In this document: piece by piece, positions 62,600 to 64,000 of the stretch | Numbering within the stretch: position 1 is the first letter of the stretch | Layout: each line of letters opens with the position of its first letter | Source of the DNA: Lachnospiraceae bacterium | Lineage (GTDB): Bacteria; Bacillota; Clostridia; Lachnospirales; Lachnospiraceae | Reading direction: 5' to 3' | Length of the DNA: 64,000 bases | Assembly: GCA_021153185.1 (NCBI GenBank) | Contig: JAGKTY010000005.1 | Location: forward strand, 1-64,000 | Position numbers and translations under genes: made by a program | The notes under the pieces: model-generated | The model's database searches: none | What the model saw: only the letters and a program-made list of their open reading frames with translations | Told to the model about the DNA's origin: nothing

Positions 62600-63781
62600 A
62601 TGCAGTATCGCAAGGATAAAAACGGGGAAGACATATCCGTATTGGGATTTGGATGCATGCGCTTTGTCAAAAACGGGAACAAGATTGACATGAAGCTGGC
62701 TGAAGAGCAGATTATGCATGCGATCGAGCAGGGTATCAATTATTATGACACTGCGTATATCTATTCCGGAAGTGAAGTGGCAATTGGCGAGATTTTTGAG
62801 AAAAATCATGTCCGGGAAAAGATTAAAATTGCGACAAAGCTTCCGCAGTATCTTGTCAAAAACATCGATACTGCAGAGAAAATCTTCCGGGAAGAATGTA
62901 AGAGACTTCGGACCGATTACATCGATTATTATCTCATGCACATGCTTGGAGATATCGATAACTGGAACAAATTAAAGGCGCTCGGGATAGAAGCGTGGAT
63001 TGCTGAGAAAAAGGCGAGCGGAAAAATCCGCAATATCGGCTTTTCGTTTCACGGAACGACTGCGCAGTTTACACCGCTCATCGATGCGTATGATTGGGAT
63101 TTCTGTCAGATTCAGTACAATTATTTGGACGAACATACGCAGGCCGGCCGTGCAGGACTTCAGTATGCCGCAAGGAAGGGCATTCCGGTGATTATCATGG
63201 AGCCGCTTCGGGGCGGCAGGCTTGTCAATCAGCTTCCGGGCAAGGCAAAAGCGTGTATTGCGGCAGATGAGAAGGGTAGAAGCGCCGCAACGCTTGCGTT
63301 CCAGTGGCTTTATAACCAGCCGGAGGTAACCTGTGTGCTCTCCGGGATGAATTCGATTGAAATGATTGATGAAAATATCAAAACAGCTACGGAGACGACG
63401 GTTGGCTCACTGACAAAGGCGGATGAAGCCTTAATCGGTGAAATAAGGGATTCAATTTTGTCCGATGTCAAAGTGGGCTGTACGGGCTGTGGGTATTGTC
63501 AGCCGTGTCCGTTCGGTGTGAGCATTCCGCAGGCGTTCCAGTGCTACAACATGATTGCGCTCGAAGGAAAAGGAAGGGCGAGACGCGAGTACATGCAGAC
63601 GACGGTGCTGCGTGCCAATCCGGGGAGTGCCTCCCAATGCACGAAGTGTGGCAAATGTGAACAGCATTGTCCGCAGCATCTCGAAATCCGTAAGGAACTC
63701 GAAAAGGCCCGAAAGGTGCTCGAGACGCCGGTCTACAAATTTGTGAGAAAAGCTGTGAAGTGGCTTAGATTATATCATTAA
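62600..63781 (+). CDS. Aldo/keto reductase with C-terminal 2[4Fe-4S] ferredoxin domain
   Basis: 393 residues. Residues ~1-280 are the aldo/keto reductase barrel: YYDTAYIYSGSE (Asp and Tyr), KIATKLPQ (Lys) and YYLMHMLGD (His) form the catalytic tetrad, and GFSFHGT follows. Residues ~290-350 hold two Cys clusters, CTGCGYCQPCP and CTKCGKCEQHCP, each able to bind a 4Fe-4S centre. Such proteins are common in strict anaerobes; the electron donor may be ferredoxin in addition to NAD(P)H. It ends just before a terminator. Confidence 0.93.
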   Translation: MQYRKDKNGEDISVLGFGCMRFVKNGNKIDMKLAEEQIMHAIEQGINYYDTAYIYSGSEVAIGEIFEKNHVREKIKIATKLPQYLVKNIDTAEKIFREECKRLRTDYIDYYLMHMLGDIDNWNKLKALGIEAWIAEKKASGKIRNIGFSFHGTTAQFTPLIDAYDWDFCQIQYNYLDEHTQAGRAGLQYAARKGIPVIIMEPLRGGRLVNQLPGKAKACIAADEKGRSAATLAFQWLYNQPEVTCVLSGMNSIEMIDENIKTATETTVGSLTKADEALIGEIRDSILSDVKVGCTGCGYCQPCPFGVSIPQAFQCYNMIALEGKGRARREYMQTTVLRANPGSASQCTKCGKCEQHCPQHLEIRKELEKARKVLETPVYKFVRKAVKWLRLYH

Positions 63782-63797
63782 CGTATGTTTATCAGTG

Positions 63798-63832
63798 CGG
63801 GGTACGAGGTGCGTACCCCGTCTCTGTTTCTA
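63798..63832 (+). terminator. Rho-independent terminator after the aldo/keto reductase gene
   Basis: CGGGGTACG and CGTACCCCG form a strong 9-bp stem with a 5-base loop. The T-run that follows is interrupted (TCTCTGTTTCT). Confidence 0.8.
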
Positions 63833-63856
63833 CCGGTTCGAAATTTGAAAAACTAC

Positions 63857-63885
63857 TTTACACATGTGAAGGAATGTATTATAAT
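63857..63885 (+). promoter_or_regulatory. Strong sigma-A promoter near the right edge
   Basis: TTTACA, 17 bases, TATAAT: five of six and six of six matches at ideal spacing. Transcription should start around 63892. Confidence 0.75.
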
Positions 63886-63891
63886 CCATAA

Positions 63892-64000
63892 AAATGGCGT
63901 CGTCCATTGAATGCTTGATCAGAAATTTCATCGCAGTATTCTATGAATCAAGCATCTATGTGCCGTCCGGCATATCCGTGCACATCGCACGACAATCACA
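63892..64000 (+). other. Start of an unidentified transcript (structured leader or small RNA), incomplete
   Basis: Downstream of the promoter a perfect 9-bp inverted repeat, ATGCTTGAT (63911-63919) with ATCAAGCAT (63947-63955), can fold around a 27-base loop. A frame from ATG 63894 is open to the edge for 35 codons but has no ribosome-binding site and no recognisable product. I do not recognise a known RNA family; the right end is outside the window. Confidence 0.35.

Noticed and set aside
63894..64000. 35-codon open frame from ATG 63894
   Set aside because: No ribosome-binding site, no recognisable product, and a frame of this length is easily open by chance.

Overview
The window comes from a Gram-positive, anaerobic clostridium, most likely a Lachnospiraceae-type gut or rumen organism. 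Supporting signs are a moderate GC content, strong GGAGG ribosome-binding sites, secreted cell-wall enzymes with clostridial domain combinations (amidase + Bsp-like repeats + glucosaminidase; C1 peptidase + Big2 + FN3), a Csp-like subtilisin typical of spore formers, and an iron-sulphur aldo/keto reductase. The genus cannot be fixed from the sequence alone.

Positions 1-7320 hold the start of a small secreted protein (minus strand), a 1133-residue two-enzyme cell-wall hydrolase, a pyruvyltransferase fused to an FrhB-like domain, and a flippase-like membrane protein, closed by a clear terminator.

Positions 7406-46265 form a very large co-directional cell-surface polysaccharide locus of about 29 genes. 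It contains three of the four dTDP-L-rhamnose genes (rfbC, rfbB, rfbA; no rfbD), a sugar phosphomutase, an ABC-2 exporter whose ATPase has a Wzt-type C-terminal extension, a methyltransferase next to a kinase-like/coiled-coil/double-glycosyltransferase protein, seven further GT2 glycosyltransferases, an O-antigen ligase-like protein, DUF2142 and other polytopic membrane proteins, a GtrA protein, a second flippase-like protein, a polyprenyl-phosphate sugar transferase and an LCP ligase. The likely product is a rhamnose-containing glycan made on undecaprenyl phosphate, capped, exported by the ABC transporter and attached to peptidoglycan by LCP. A C1 peptidase and a GH25 muramidase are embedded in the locus. 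Within it, 33106-38723 is a compact block of six mostly overlapping genes (APH-like kinase, HAD phosphatase, CotH kinase, VTC domain, DUF4956, nucleotidyltransferase) that looks like a phosphorus-handling module of unknown role. Internal promoters are visible before rfbB and before the phosphotransferase gene.

Positions 46319-53351 carry a divergent ClpX-like unfoldase with a long acidic N-terminus, a catalytically complete Csp-like subtilisin behind a promoter that also fits a sporulation consensus, and an overlapping operon of two GGDEF proteins and a signal peptidase II.

Positions 53363-57113 (minus strand) encode a carbamate kinase and a large polytopic membrane protein. The latter is divergent from 57234-63781 (plus strand), which holds another polytopic membrane protein, an FN3/M15 peptidase, a flavin reductase-like protein, a PdaB-like deacetylase, a GH5 glycosidase and an iron-sulphur aldo/keto reductase. 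The two divergent promoters share one palindromic -35 hexamer. After the final terminator a strong promoter drives an unidentified transcript that leaves the window. No tRNA, rRNA, CRISPR array, insertion sequence or prophage was seen, and no gene-free stretch exceeds 300 bases.
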